Shown: positions 41,732 to 57,400, counted from the first letter of the stretch. The stretch is DNA of 64,000 nucleotides from Opisthocomus hoazin (GCF_030867145.1 NC_134454.1:68120308-68184307); one strand, 5' to 3'. A program made the numbers and translations. Notes: a model not told the origin generated them from the sequence alone.

Positions 41732-44284
41732 GGTTTCTCAGCTTCCTGCCATCTTGTTCCCACATAGTGGCCATGTGTGGTGAAGTAATCTCCAGGGGTG
41801 AGAGAAAGTGCAACAAAGACAAATAAATATATGGAGATCATCATCTCAGTGAGCCTGCAGGAAGCCTGAGGTGTGGTTGAACTTATCTGGTAATGTTCTG
41901 CCCTTTGGCACTATTTTATGTGTACTCAGGGGAAATAATCAGTAGTACAGTCATTTTTACATGTAGGGTATACAGATAATTTGTGAGTACAATAAATATT
42001 TTGTTTATGCAGCACATATGTTTGAGTACAGCTTTACCTACTTAGCAGAAGTGACTCTTTATTCTGCATGTGCTTCAAAATATGCTGCTTACTTTTTGCA
42101 ATGTTACTATGGATAGAAAAATAATGTATGTTGTGTGTTGGACACAAATATGGCAACACTTTGAATTGTTTTACATGCTGACAAATTGATTTGAATTTAT
42201 TTGCAGCTAACCAAAGTGCCATATCCAAAACCTGATCTTAATTATGGATATGCAGTTTTGCATTTGCTAGAACAAATAAACAGCATCTTATGTCAGAGAT
42301 GAGTTTGGATGATAAAACACAAAATGAGTTGCAGTACCTGCAGCTTCTCCTTGGGTCTAGCCAAAGGGTGCCCCAGCCACTGAGATATCAGTTGGCTCCA
42401 GAACCCGCACAGCGAGGATAAATGCCTTGGCAGCTGGGGAGGAAAGTACCTGGGCTCTGGGGGAGTCTTCAGAGGTGGGGAAGGCAGTCAGTCGGAGCTC
42501 CTCCCACAGAGCTGGTTTTGAAGCCTATCCTGCCTTTTTTCAAACTGTATAAACTGGGATGTAATCAGTTGCTTATTGTTTTGCTAGGCTCATCAACAGT
42601 CTTCTAAAAACTTAATGCGAAATGTTTTACTAAGCTGAATTGGTAGGATTTCCCCTTCAGCTGTGAGGGATTTTGTTCTTGTTCAAGGCCTCATTCAGGC
42701 CAGTAGTGGAAATACAGAAGCCTGGAAAGGGTTACAGGTCAAGGTCAAGCTGCCAGTGAGGGTCTTTGGTTAACTGCAACCCAGGAGGAGAGGGCAGATC
42801 CCCTTCCCAGTTTTCTACCTTCTTTCGCCTTCTCAGAACCGTTCCACGTCATGTATCTCTACATGCCATCTGGTTTACTAGATTTTGTTATTCCTAGGAA
42901 AATCATATTCTGAATAAAAAGGATTTGCCTCTTGGAAGGTTTTGATGCTTACAGAGTAACAACACAAGGTGGAGTGTACTCTAGGTGCCCAGTCCGTGTA
43001 CCTGTCCAGAATCAGATCCAGCACAGGCAAATGCAGATAACCTCCTCGTAAGGGAAATGCACCCATCAGATTGTGGCAGCATTGGTGCAGTAGCATGGAC
43101 CTTCGCGCACAATGAGAACATTCGTGGCTTCCTTTATATGTGGGTGTGAATGCACTCATCACTCATAAAAGTTCAAACTTTGTAGAAATCCTGCTTACGC
43201 AAAAGAACTTTTTGCTCCCACTCACCTTGTGGGAGTGAACTCCAACTGCAAAAGCCTTTCTTTTTTTAATGTAGAAGGCATTTCCCTTGATGAGCTTTCT
43301 GTTTGATATACTTTTGGTTTCTCCTTCTTGTATTCTGAAATAGTAAATAAAAGCAGTTCATTTTTTTTCTTCTGTATGTTTTTTGTACTGTACACAAATT
43401 TCTATTGTACCTCAGATCTGTTTCCATCCGAATATTGAACTGTTTTCTGTCTCTTCATACCCAAGCAATGGATACTAAAAATTTCCAGAACCTCTGTATT
43501 TCTATTAGGGTGTTTTTTTAATGTTGGTAGATGTTGTTTTTTTCCTTTTTTTTTATTTTAAGTGAGGGCACTCCTACTCAGAAAAAAGCATGAAAATCCT
43601 CCACGCAATATCTGATCAGTACTTACTGCTAGCCCTTATCTAGAGAGATGGCTTTTTTATTAAGATCCATCTGACGTCAGACAGGTACAATTAAAGGCTA
43701 TAGCAGGAGAAATCAAGCAGAATTGACCACTACACTGTTCTTTAAATCAATTTTAAAGTATATTTACAATTATGAAAATAATTTGTGTGAGACTAGCAGA
43801 ATAAATAGCAACCGTAATAAGCACATTAAAATAATTTTAATTCTTGTTTTCTGTTGAAAGTCAGAAAAATCTGGCTAACAGATTCTCACATGCAAGAATA
43901 TAAGGGCTGACTGATATGGATAACATCTTTTTTCTTCCTCATAATACAGCAGATTTGTGTGCACATATAAATTTGTGTACTTGTAGTCTTCCTTGCTAAC
44001 ATTTAGCAACGCGTATATATATACATCTGAATCAGTATAATAACTGAACACATTCTGAAGAGGTAACAGTATTCATTTGAATTTAAATGTCTTGTTTTGA
44101 ATAAGCAGTTATGTTATGGAACTAAATCAGTCGGCTTAACAACAAAGGGCAGTATGCTGATGAATTATGTATGTTATCTGCATTTTCTGCCTGCTGATAA
44201 TTGACAGGTATCATGGCACCTTCTACAAACTTCCTGTAATTATATGCCACATATCAAACAGCGACTTAATGTGTAATGGTCCTC

Positions 44285-44304
44285 CACACACACACATACA
44301 CACA
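44285..44304 (+). repeat. Imperfect (CA)n microsatellite
   Basis: A CA run with a single T interruption at 44297. Confidence 0.85.
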
Positions 44305-47300
44305 AAATGTTTTTATGTTTTATTTAAAGCTTAGAGCATTTTTAAATTTTCTGTTTCTCTCACTCCGTTTTCCAACCTGCTTTGCTACGTAACACATTCA
44401 GCAATGTTAAGTTAATAAGTTTTCCTCAGACTTTGTTAGAGTCGCTCACTGGAGCATTTATTCCATTCTTTCATTTTTTTTTGTTTTTAAAAAAATGAGT
44501 AAGGATAAACCAATACCGAAGAAAATTAACCTCATAATTGTTTAAGAGAAATTACCTGCTGTTGGTATACTTGTAGTAAAACAGATGTCTCAGTCTTCGA
44601 TATCAAGTTCCTGTCTTTACTGACAGATACATTTTTGACAGCTTTAGGCAGTAACAGGTTATAAAAATAGTGTCTTAACAGAGCTGATTAAATAGCTAGT
44701 TCCTTCTTGGTAGTATGCATTTAATTCAGACTAAGTCCACCATAACAAGGATACATTAATTGGGTAGCTCCGCAACTGGACTCATTAGATGCAATGCTTA
44801 CTGATTAAATTTAACCACTGCTGGGTATCTTAGCACATGATTCAGAATTACTTTTCTTTTAATTCAGTGTTCTGTTTCTTGGAAGGAAATTAATTTTGCT
44901 GAGAATTATTTTAATAAACCTGCTATAATAAAGCTATAGTTAAAAAGGAGTCTTTTAGTTACCTTGAAGGGCTTTTTACTTGTATTGCTGTTAATACCCA
45001 AATTTGTGTTTTAATCTAAAAACCTACAGTGAGTAAACAATATGCCTAGTATATGTAAAAAAGTACCACTAGTATATGCTGTGGAAGAGTTCCTCACTCT
45101 CTATCACCACATCCTTGACAGTATTCACTATCAGAGAAAATGCATGAAAGAAAGCCCCAACAATTACAGAAAGTAATTGTGCAGAAAGAAAATTAGATGA
45201 ATGTCTCTTTTGTTCCCATCAATTTAGACTTGGTCTATCTGCTTCTTTAGAAACCAAAGTTTATATTCTTGTACTGTATCGTTGACGAAGTTGGTTCTGA
45301 GGCTCACACCTTAATGAAACAAGTGATCAGATACACTATTTCTCACTGAATTGGAATAAACTATTAAATATATTTCTAAAACCCCTTTCATCAAAAAACA
45401 CTCCAGCTTTCAAAATATGATACCCTGGGACTCTGGTAGAAGGTGACAGCCTGTGAGCAGTCAGTGACGGCAAAGGAAAGGTAACGTACACCAGCTAGTA
45501 ACATCCCTGCTCGTTACTGAACTGAAAGACAACATTTCAGGAAGGGAAAAAAAAAAAACCACTGTTTTTTCTCTAAGGCTTGATTTTTGGCAAAGATATC
45601 TGGATGTAGGACCTGTTTGGCTTGAGAGATCTAAACACCAGAGTGCAGATAAACAAGGTAAAAAGCAGGGTGCAGATCTTTTAGCAGTTGTCGGGAAATG
45701 CTTATATGAACAATCAGCAATGGCCATACGTAAAGCCAGTTTTCAAAGACTTGACATTCAGCTAAAGAAAACCCAGAATTCATAGTGACATGCAGAGGCA
45801 CTCCGCCATTGCGCTGAGAGCTAACTTCTTGATTTCTACCCCAGCGCTGAGGCCCTGTAGCTGATTCTGCAAAAAAAAATATTTCCTGAACTTTTTTTAG
45901 ACATGCCTTTAAGCAGAAAGTTACGAGGAACTGCAACCATGATTCGGATAGAAATGATCATGCTCCCCCTCTGATTTTTATTTTACACTGCCACCAACGC
46001 ACCTAGCGCTTCTGAAGCAGGTTTTGTTTTCTAGCTGCTGGTTATCCAGCGTAGCCTGAAGCAGCACGGATACCTGACAGAAGGCTGTCGGGTTCAGCAG
46101 GAGAAGCTTTCCAGATGATCTCAGATGTGTCTGTGCCGCAGGAGGAGCTTGAGAGAGCCAAGCAGGCTGGGGTGCGTGGGGACACAAGCCTTCCAGAGGC
46201 AGGGTGTCCCGGGACGTACAGCAACCACTCTCGGAGAGGAACTGGCAAATTGAAGACATTTCCAGACGTTGGCTTATTTACCGTCCTGAAATGAAGGGTA
46301 GGAGACGGTTGGATTACTTTTGATAAAAACAAAATGCGAATGTCTTCCACTCTGTACCCATGTAAAGAATAATCAAACAAACATTCAAAATAAAACAGAC
46401 TTTGATCCCTTTTCATCTTTTAATGGTCTCCTCACCTGTCAATCTGCTTAGCATAGCTTAATTTGTTTAGGGCTAAATAATACTCTACTTTCTTCACAGG
46501 AGTGGTACTTATTTAGGCAAGTAATCTTAAGAAATTAACAGGACTACTCCTTTAATTAGGGGTTCAGGACATGACACTGGCAAAGATGTTTTCTTGTCTG
46601 TGAACATTCACATCAACAATGCCTACATAAGGGCTTATTATATTGTTAGGGCAGCGTTATCTGATTTTTTTTTAGTGGAGATGGGCCCCGTTACCTCCTG
46701 TTGGGGCACTCACAGGCTCCAGCTCCTCAGCTTTCCATTATAATGCAGTCAGAAGAGAAAGTACTGCGTACCCTCCTACCACAGGAACAGACCGGTCACG
46801 TCGTGGGCACCGATGGGTGCATTGCCAAGCACGCGATGGAGGAAGATGCACAGAGCCCTTAGGACAGGAGTGAAATGGCTGCCAGAGCAATTCCTTGGCC
46901 CCAGCATGGGGCACTGGGAAGGCGAGCAGCACGCAGCAGTCAGGGGTCTTCTGCAGGGCTGGGCAGCACCGCTGAGCCCTAAGCAAGCATTGCTGCTCTA
47001 GACGTGTTTCCGTTTTGGTCGTGGATCACAGGCTATGGGGTTGTGGAGACTCAGGCTCGCTGGTCAGCCTCTGAGAAGGCAGTAAATGAAGGAGCCACAT
47101 CGCCAACCTACAGATGTGGTGTCCAAGCTGAGCTTTCCCATGCAGGTGGGCTGCAGATGGGGAGAATGGCTGGCTGCTCCACAGAGCCACACACAGAGCG
47201 TTCCCATGCTGTCCTCTCAGCTGCAGGGAGCTTCTGACAGTGCTTACACCTATCTCATTTTGTGGGTAGGCCTTCAAAGGGTGAACAGAAAACACACTGG

Positions 47301-50300
47301 CCTACACTTGCCCCTAGAGAACAAGCGCATCATTTCTGCTTATTTTGGCACTTCAGTCTACCAACAAAATAGTCCCACTGTGGCAAAACAGGCTGTCATT
47401 CTCTTAGCAAGCTGACTTGATTAATATAGTTGCAAAGCTTGTTTTGCAATTCAAACCTTGTCAAACCAAATCCAAAATGCTTTTCCTCAATGAATCCAGT
47501 TACAATGTAAACACTGAATCAAAACGTATTTTCTGTAATTACCAAGCAATTCTATCAAGAGGCTCTTAAAGTAGGCTGAATTGCCTTTCCTACCCTGCCA
47601 GCCCTCCTTGCCCCCCAGGGGCACCTTTCTGGAGCAGTGCTGTGCTTGGCAGGGGAGGCAGGGGGTCAGCCTGCTCATCCAAAGCACCCAGCTTTGAGCT
47701 GGCTTGCAAGCGGCGGTGCTCCCCTCAGCCCTAGTGCTGCTCCGGTGGGAGAAGGGATTCCCGACAAGCTGGCATCTAATGGAGATGGACACTTCTCCTG
47801 TCCTCTGTTTTTCATTGGCAGTCCTCTCCTGGCTGGATATGCTTCTGTCAAGGCATCAGCAGGCTGTGCTCTGCGTTGTTACAAAGACAGCAATATTTTA
47901 AATTATGATATTCATTTGTTGCATGCTTACATAGAATTTAAAAAAAAGAAACTGAATAAACATTTTTTGTCTCTGTAAAAATGTCCATAGGCAGGTGTTG
48001 GAAGTTTCTTCTTCCTGTAAAGCTGGCAGGTGTGTCGTCAGCATTACTAATTCTGAGAATTTTGAAGACAAAATGCCAAATTTTTTTAACAACTGCTTGA
48101 TGTCTGTAGTAGCTTTGGGTTTGTAGGGTCTGATTTTTAAGTGAATGGCAGCTTGAAGCGCTCAAATAATTCACAACAGCTCCCTCGGTTTTATGCCACT
48201 ATTTTCCCCAGTTAAATTAGTGGGGTACCAGGCCAAGGCGAGGATCTCACAAATAATGACTGCTGCAGACAGCCCTTCCAAAACGACTGGGCTGCACACC
48301 GGAGTGAGGACATGTTCAGCACAGCAGGTGGAAACATTTCTGAGGAATGCTTTTTTCCATCTAAAAATGACAGCTGGTTAAAACCGAATGTTTCCCGGGA
48401 ATGTCACAGTTTTGACAACAGCAACAACACCACAGAAATGTGAATGGCATCCCTGGGCTGGGGTGGATTTTGCGAGACGAGAAGGAAGGGGATGCCCCCC
48501 GCACCGGTCATTGGATGCACCAGGAACAAAAGGGTTTTCCCACCTCCCCGGCCAGCGTCCCAAACGTGGACCCACGCGCTGTCCTTCTTGCTTTCCTGCT
48601 AGAGATACTCCACTCGAGAGAAAAAGCGAAGAGCTGCCCGCGCTGGGCTGCAGGAGAGGGGCCGACCCCCGCCTGCCCCCCGTGCCTCTGCTGCACCGGT
48701 CGCTGCAGGGTCATCCCGCTTCTCTTTTCTCCTGTTACAGCGAAGCGTGATTTTACACGTTTTCTTTAAAACGTAGAAGGAATTACCTGCTGCCAATATA
48801 GAGATAAAAGACATTATGAGTTTTTTTCATAGACAAAGTTGTTGTTTTCCAGACAGACTCAACAGGACAAAAACATTGACAGGCCATTGACAAGGCTGAG
48901 GGCTTTCTGGAATTCTCCAAGCCGAGACCGGCTCCCCATCGCATTTGTAGTGCCATATTTGGCTCTAACAAAACAAAGAGAGAAAGAAACAAGCTCCTTA
49001 TCTCCAAAATGTTTCCACCCACGCCAATAAATGTCCTTGTGCTGATGATGCCTAGACTAGGAATTTATGTATCATTATATTTCAAAGATGCACTTTCAGT
49101 ATTTACATGTTACCACTTCCTGAGTAATACAGACTGTACTTGTCTAGAGCTGTTTCTACAGTAGATTTTTTCAACACCCAATTACTCCATACTTACCTCA
49201 AGACAATTTGTGGAAAATTTCATGTGAACTGCATTAGCCCTGATTCTTATGAGATGTTATCAGAATCAAAACAAAAATGCATTAAATAAATATGCAATAT
49301 CTCACTGCCGGTATTGTGTACCACTTCTGGTTTTATACCATGCAGAAGTTCCACATTTCTATTTCATCAGTATCTGTCATTTATCATAATAAAATGATAG
49401 TCTTAAGACCCAATAAATATGTAAAAGTGTGGAAAATATCTATGACTTCGACGTGACAAATGGAGAATAAAATTTAATGAAACCAGGTGATCATTAAAAG
49501 CATCAGATCAATTACTGTATTTCCTTACGTTTGATATCATGGACTAAACAGTGTCCCAGTTCTCTGATGAGACAATGGAGGAACAAACTGAGCTTCATAG
49601 ACACATTTCAGGTTTATTGTTATTTTTTATGTTAGGAAAGTGAATCTGACAATCGTAATGATGAAAAAAGTGCTGCTGTTCTGGAAAGAAGAGTGATGAT
49701 GTGCTCGTCAGTGAGAACCTGCAAAAGAAGCTGGTCTGCTCTCACTATTCAAGCCAGGCAGAGATGGGACAGAGCAGTACATTTAGGAACAGCAGCAAGG
49801 CAAGTTTAACATAATTTTGGTGTCCTTTTTGGAACTTGAAAACCCACATGATTAATATTTAAAGAATCCATTCAGTTTTAGCTGAAAGAAGAGGGGACAG
49901 CCCAAGCACTAGTCAAGGACTTTGCCCAACAAGTGTAAAAAGGCTAAACATGGTGTAGAGGGAGAAGTGCCGACTGCAGTGTAACCTGCCCCTGGTCCGG
50001 CAGCAGGGTGGGCACCGAGGAGAAGCAAGCATGCCAGGAAAGCAAAGCACAAGCAGAAACGCTTGGGACAGTGTGAATTTGCACAAGCCATCCAGTGGAG
50101 GCAAAGACGGTCTGGATCTCACACACCAGCTGACTGAGGTGGAACCGACACTGCTCCTGGGCAGCCTCCTGTTACACAGGTCCCTCAGCACTGGCGCCTG
50201 CCCCCCACGCTTCTCAGCACGGAACATAGCCGTCCGAAGGATTCTGTAAAAAGGAGCCTGCAGAACAGTGTGATTTCAGCCTTACTTCACTCAAACTTCG

Positions 50301-51610
50301 TTGAAAGCTCAAAAAATGTTGCACGTATTTACTGAGAATTTTGCAGAAAATATTAATCTGCTGGCAGGGCCAACTGAGGGTTTGGAACATTGTGAGTAAT
50401 GCAAACAAATTGTAACTGAACCTGTAAATACAGTGACTGAAGTTGTAACAGATGCTACGTAATTGTGCCAGCTGATGGCAACTAAGCAGGTGAGAAGGCT
50501 CCTGTCTGCTGTGCAAACCCTGCTCATATTGTTTTCCCTTTGGTTTCCCGCCTCGCCTTCCTGTCACTGAAAGCGGTTACACCGTGTCATGAATGTAGAA
50601 TGCCTGCAGGATAGGACAGGAGCTGGCATTTTGGTATTTATTTGTGCAGTCTGTGACGTTCATATTTGATTTTGACCCACAGTTTCTGTTATACTACAAA
50701 ACACTATAACGACATGGTGGCTTGGAGTTTGGCTTGAGATAAGGGCTGCAGAATGTAGCCAGTGCCCCAGCCTGGTCTTCTCACCTTTACTTTGGTCTCT
50801 AGATATTAAAAGATAGGCAAACTGGTGCAAGACAATCATCTTTAGGCAACAAAAGTATCTTTCCTTTTGGTTAGAGATTTGTAGAACACTCCCCAAAGAA
50901 AAAAAAAAAATATAAAACTAGCGCTGTAGAGAAAATAAAAGTGTTTCTTTAGTAGTTAAAAACAACAAAAACAAGTTAAATCATCCCAGAACTTAAATTC
51001 TTCCCAATTTCAGTACTTCCTGCTTAGCCTGCACTGCAGGCCTTTATACTACTAAGCAGTAGCACCCTTTTAGGATCAGCTATGCTTGTTTTACGTACCA
51101 TAAGCACCATCTTCCAACAACATTGCAAAATAATTAGAAAAGATAATATACTCTGTTTTAAGAGGGAAAAAAAATTGTTTGCTTATCTCTGCATCACTGA
51201 AACATGAGACCTAGCCTAAAAACTCCTTTAATAAATACACTGTTTAAATACAGATGTTCTGGTATGAATCATCTTAACATACAGAGATTCAGTTTTGGTG
51301 TGTCAGCTTACAAACATTTCAGCAGCAAGATCTGGTCTAAATCACCAAACAATTTCCACCTGTGAACCATTAATCAGTTTCATGATATTTTACGCACAGA
51401 AAAGCTTCTTAAAGTTTTTTGAGAGAGGGAGAATAGTTCTTGACTTGGGAGGATCATGTGGAGCGCTGAGAAAAGTTCCAAAGGACAATAGATATAATTA
51501 TTTGGATTTTGACTTTTATTTTTTCTCCTGACAGGAGCAAAGGGATGACTGAATAATTCCCTTTTTTTTCCTGCTCATCACCAGATTTATTGGTAAGGAA
51601 ATTGGAATTT

Positions 51611-51637
51611 TATAAATAAAATAAAATAAATAAAAAA
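51611..51637 (+). repeat. AAATA/AAAATA-type simple repeat
   Basis: A string of TAAA and TAAAA units, a typical A-rich simple repeat. I see no transposon body before it. Confidence 0.75.
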
Positions 51638-54600
51638 GCTGCAAAATGTAGTTATGCATAAACCTGGTGTTGAACTGGTGCACAGGCTAGTCTTGGAAGA
51701 ACTTTTGGCATCCTTCCTGTGACCTATTGTCGCTAAAAATGTTCCTGTTTAATAAACAGGTGGTGGTTGGTTTGCGCTGGATTCCTGGCCAGCTTCGCCT
51801 TTGGATGTGGAAAGAATGTGGATATCAAGCCATGTAGGTTACTCAATACCTTACAGTGCTAGGGTGTCTCAGTGCCTTTTGTCTTTCTTGCCTATATACA
51901 TATACATATGTTAAAAACCAGTTATATGCTCCTTCTTTCAAGCTTTAACATCACCAACATCCACCCAGCTGTGCAGTCACGGTAATAAATGAACAAATGA
52001 GATTGATCTGTTTGGTGTATAGGAGAAACAAATACATACGCTATTGCCCCAAACAGAAATATTTTATTACTACATTTCTCACCCCATCTCATTAATGTTA
52101 CCCTTCTGGAGTTCTGCTTTGCCGCAGGCATGGTGGGAGGCAGAGCGAGGTGTGCAGGGACCAGGGACTTCTGGACACCAAGTACACCAACGGTTCATTC
52201 TGGAGAAGCAGAAAGCACGTATCTGCAGTGGCAAACCAGCGATCTCAGTTCACGCTCTCTGGGGGTCTGCCAGGGCCTGCAGGGTGCACAGTGTCTGGCT
52301 GCATCCCAGCACGCACTGCCATCAGTCAGCGGAGAACAAGTTTCAGCGTCCTTGTCCTGTTTCTTACAGGGAATTTAAACCCTACTGTTGCACTTTCTGG
52401 GCTCTTGCAAGCCCATTAGAATAAACAGTTGCATTTTCTTCCCAGTGTCAAGTTTCTTTGCACAAATACAAATATCAGGTGTCATACGTGTTGCAGCACT
52501 GGTTTATATTTGCACAGTAATTGCCCAAGAAAATTACAGTGCATGAGTAAGCAGAAGGGGAACGGAGAGAGGACTCCTCACCTGGATTAAAATTTTCCAT
52601 TACCTGTGTGACATGTGTTTATCCCTGTGCTTGCCTTAGAATGGATCTTGCTGACCCAAGAGCATGACACTGAATTACTTGGTGCCATCCGTTTGCTGAG
52701 GTCCCTACATCACTGGCTATGTGAGAGCACTGGAAGTCAACAAGCAGCTGACTACATCATGACTGAAAGCACCAGCTCTCTCCATTTCCACGCTACGCAT
52801 TCATCTCAGCTGCACAGGTTGAATTCACAGCTTTCACCACACAGCACTTATAATTGTGACAACAGAGGTAAAGAAACTACTAGGACTACTAATTTCTTAT
52901 GCAGAGATGGGAAGATGTCCTACCTAAAAATAAGATGGTCATCAGATCCCCTCTGTTATTGGGCAAAGAGCAGAAGAATTAGGAAGAGAGGTGAATGGAG
53001 CTACACAGAATACTTCAGTTCTTCTACTGTGACTTGGTCATTGCTGAGTTTTGTAGCGATCACAGCAGGTTTGGGGCTACAGCTGAAGGTGGGTAATGCT
53101 CCCAGAAAAATAACTGCAGTTGAGGTGGCATCTCTAGAAAGACTTCCATCTAATTTTAACCCCAAGGTTTATGGCCCTGTAAGTCATGTTGGCTGATACA
53201 AACTTAATGCCACCGATAATGGCAGCAATGTTCATATGACAGAAAAGAGACCTTGAATGATGATTCAATATTTCCCCCTACAATGTTTTCAAAATTATTT
53301 TCAGCAGCATTTTACTTGTTTGAGTGCACTGTTTTACATCCCTCTAGAGCTGCATCAATAAAGACCTAACATTCTACCTCTCCAAATGCCTCTCAGGTAT
53401 TGAAAAAAACATATCTATCACAAATAGTGAACTTTCAATGCTCTCTCTTGTCACTGGTTCACCCTCACTCCAGCCAACATTAATCTCTGTTACTCTCTTG
53501 ACACTGTTCTGTTACAAGGCTTAAAGTGCTTCTGCTACTTCACTGTGTAAGATAGATGAAAAAAAGAGACTAAGAGGAGGAATAATATCTCTGTAGTGAA
53601 AATAAACACAGCCTTGGATGCAGCCAGAGTCGGGATCAGCCGATGCACACACTCCCAGCCACACTGCCGAAGGCAGCTTACGCAGTTGGGCTCGTGCTGA
53701 GATCCTCTGCACAATCAGCATCAAAGCATTCACAACTCTGCCCAGAGTTTTGTGTTTTATTCCATTTCTCAATTCTCACTTTTTTTTTTTTTGTTGGATT
53801 TGGCAATGAAACTTAAAAGTGGGAACAGGGGAGCCCACAGGAGCTGTGAGATTGTCACAGAAACTGGGGAAAGGACTAGAGCAGATACGTGGGCAAGGGA
53901 GGGAGCCTGAAGAGCTCTGGCAGCTGATGGAGCACCTGGGGAAGGAGCAATGAGAAGAACCCTAGCAGTCAAACCATAACCAGAGAGGTGGGTGGGGAGC
54001 AAAGAAGGGGTGAAAGAGAGGTAACATCAAGCAGACAGGTCTAGAAACCATTTGATCTCAAATGTTCTCTGACACCCTCGCTAAGATAAGCAGAATGGTT
54101 CAGGTGGCTGACTATACGCCTAGGAACGTGAAGGTGTTCTTGCCATATGGTACACGCAGTCCTAATGAAAGCCTGGGGCAGTTGCTTATTAGCTTGCTCC
54201 TGTAAAACATACAAGATGCACACTGACAAATTAATATTGCACCCTGAAGTTGGAGAATTTTCTGACATTTAGTATGTGTTGTCTCAATCCCAACACTACT
54301 CTTACTTCATGCACTATACATTCAAACACATCTAAGGAAAGTTAAGCAAAAGTACTACAACTTACTGAAAAGTCATATTCTCAGGTTGTCATCAGAGTGC
54401 CATGTTAAATCTTTGACTTGCTTAGAAAACTAGAAATGTGTTAAAAATGCATTCAGACTTAATTAGATGTGGTATTCCTGTTATAAAGGACAAACTGAAG
54501 ATCAATGCACTCACATGAATATACCACACTTGATATCTTTTTAAATTTTTCTTCTTTAAAAATATCCTCTTGTGTCTGTTTCTTTTATCCATCACTTGGC

Positions 54601-57400
54601 ATAGTTAGCAATCACTGGTAGGCAGTATGCTTTGCTGTATCTTGTTTCCCTGAAGAAAAAACAAAAGGATCAAGGCCACCCATGTCTAACAGGTTTTTTT
54701 ACAAAAGCAGTGTTGAGGAGCGACGCTGTTCTCTCTTCCCATGATCTGACACAGTCCCTCTGCTTTTCATGCTGTGAATGTTCTTCCGAATGGTTAGGGT
54801 GGCTCTGCTCCGTGCGTCATTTGTTATCCCAGGTCTCTCCATGAATAACAGGCAACAAAGTGTAAAGTGCATAGGTTGCAAAGTGACTTCTCTTCCTTTA
54901 TTAGTTACAGATGCAAGCAAGGCTTACATATTAAAATCTATACCTTCAGCAGAGCTGTTCCCATGAAACCTCCTCTGAGTGTCAGGCAAGAAGGTCAGAT
55001 ATTGACCAGGAAATACCAAAGCGAAGTCCACACATGAATGAAGTTGAGTTTGTTAGTCCAGCCAGCTCAGCATGACTGTCTTTAGGAGGCATATCCACGA
55101 GCTCAGACCTTCTTCCTCAGCCAATACGGAACAGATCCCATTCTTGGAAGCCACCTTCCATCTCCTCTGAAAAGAGGGTAAATATGTTCTCCTCTTCATG
55201 GGTTTGGCAGAAAGACTTTCTGATTAGCCACTAAAGCAAGACCTCTTGATCAGGAACAGTCTATTCTATCTTTTCTATTGTAACTGGCTAGTTACAGATA
55301 CAACTCTGTGTGCAGAGTGGATACCTCACACTTTGTAATAACAATGCTTCTACTGAGACACCATCCTGCTGGATCCCTCCAGTGCCTTCACCAGGTAAAC
55401 CCAAAGTTATGGCTACCAGCACCAACCAAACAGGAAAAAAACAGTATCTGACAGTTCATTAAACTATGTGGTGAAACAGCAATAGTATTCTACATGCTAA
55501 TAAATTTTAATCAAGTGTATAGTTGCTGATGTATGACCTCTGATATCTAAACCACACCTCCTGAAACATTAATTTATGAAGGTCATGAAACCAAAAAGAA
55601 AACCCACAATACTTGTACTGGCTTACGTTTGGGACCATCTGATACCCTCAGCCACAGTCCCCTACCCACAAGAGCTCTTGTTATAGCCCTGATTGAGTTC
55701 TTCTCTGTGAGTAGTCACAGGACTGATATATTGGATCCACCTTTTAGGTCGTATTTGCTTTCAGGCCAGCTTAGCTGGAGTTGCACCACACTGTGTCTAA
55801 GGCTTCATGTGCCTTTATGGATCTTCCTCAGGTGCAGGTCCCCTCTCTGGCGATTATGCAGTCAATGGCATAGCTGTTCCAGTTCCCAGTTCAGCTCTCT
55901 CCGGACTATGTGATAGGTAGAGCATTTACAGCCTTCACGAACAGACTTTTTACTATGCAGTCACCAATTTCACTTATAGGTAAGAAACTAAAATAGCTAA
56001 GAGCTGTGGGAAAAATAATCAATCGTTTTTGGGATCCTCAGTACATCTGGGCAGCACAAGTCTTCCTGCTCCCCCGTATTTGTGCTCACTCACCCAGTCT
56101 GGTCATGATGAGAACTTCCCCTTTACTGGAGAAGTTGCCATTCTCCTGCCTCTTTTAAACTTGCTCACCAAGTTGGTACCTCTCATTGCCCAGGCAAGAC
56201 AGCTCTATTGGTTACTATTCTCAAAAGAATTTCTCAGTTTCACAGATAATCTCCCTCTCCTGATATGAAATGGACAATTCAGGTTCCACTGAAAGTGATG
56301 AGGAGTTTGCGGAATGGAACAAATGCACATTGCAGGGTTCCCTGCTCAACGCAGCCAGGGCTCCCTTTGCAGCCTGTGTTAGAGCCATGAGTGTTGCCTT
56401 GCCCAATATGCAGCAAAGAAAAACTGCTCGGAAAACAATCACCTGGAAAACAGTGGGTATTCTTTGTACCACCTTTGAAGAACATGAAACTATGTCCACA
56501 TAATTAAGGAAACCATGGCACATTCAGTCTTATTCTGGCCCTACATCTCATGCTTGCCTGTTTTATCTCTCAAAAAATAATTATGACTATACATTCTATT
56601 CACTGGCATATTTGTTCTATCAAACCTGTTTTTCTTGTTACAATAGCATGTGATCCATCAACTATTTAATACAATTAAGAAAAGTACCAGTACCTCTGCA
56701 AGTAAGGCTGTGCACACATTCCAAGGCTGTGATAATATCAGAAGTCATGTGAGATTTCCTTTTTTGAGAGAGTATCATTTTGTCAGAATGACAGGATGTG
56801 GGTTAAAAATTAGTTTTGTAGGATTTTTTGGACACAGCTTTTGATTTCCTTGCCTGCATTTTTAAGATAGGAAGGAAGCTTCCTAGTGCCAAATGCTGCA
56901 TCTAAACATGTGACTAATTATACTAGAGACAAGCAGTGCTACTGCTGATAGGAAGAACAAGTTCTGAAAATGAAGATTTCCAGGGTCAGCCCAGATGCGC
57001 ATTTTGACAACCTGGTGGTATTTAAACTGCTTATTCTAGAAACTTTCTTCCCAAAGGTCCCTTATTAGGCGACATGAGGTGACTATATTTTGCTCAATTA
57101 AAGATCTCCCATTTGTGTTCCAATACAGTTTGGAGCAAGGAAATTTGACCCACTCATGCTGACCTCCAAGATGCAGCTCTCATGAGTTCCAGTACTGATG
57201 AATTTCCAAAATAACTGTACATCCCATCTCATCCTAAGGTATCTTGCATACTTCATGGATCAAGAGATATACTTCAGTGCTTTTATCTCTGCCGAATGTA
57301 TTCAGGATAGTACCTGCATAATAATTTCAAGGTCTACCATTTGTTGTTTAAATTTATGAGGCATTATTTAAGGTTGTGTTTCAAAAGTATATAACACTTC

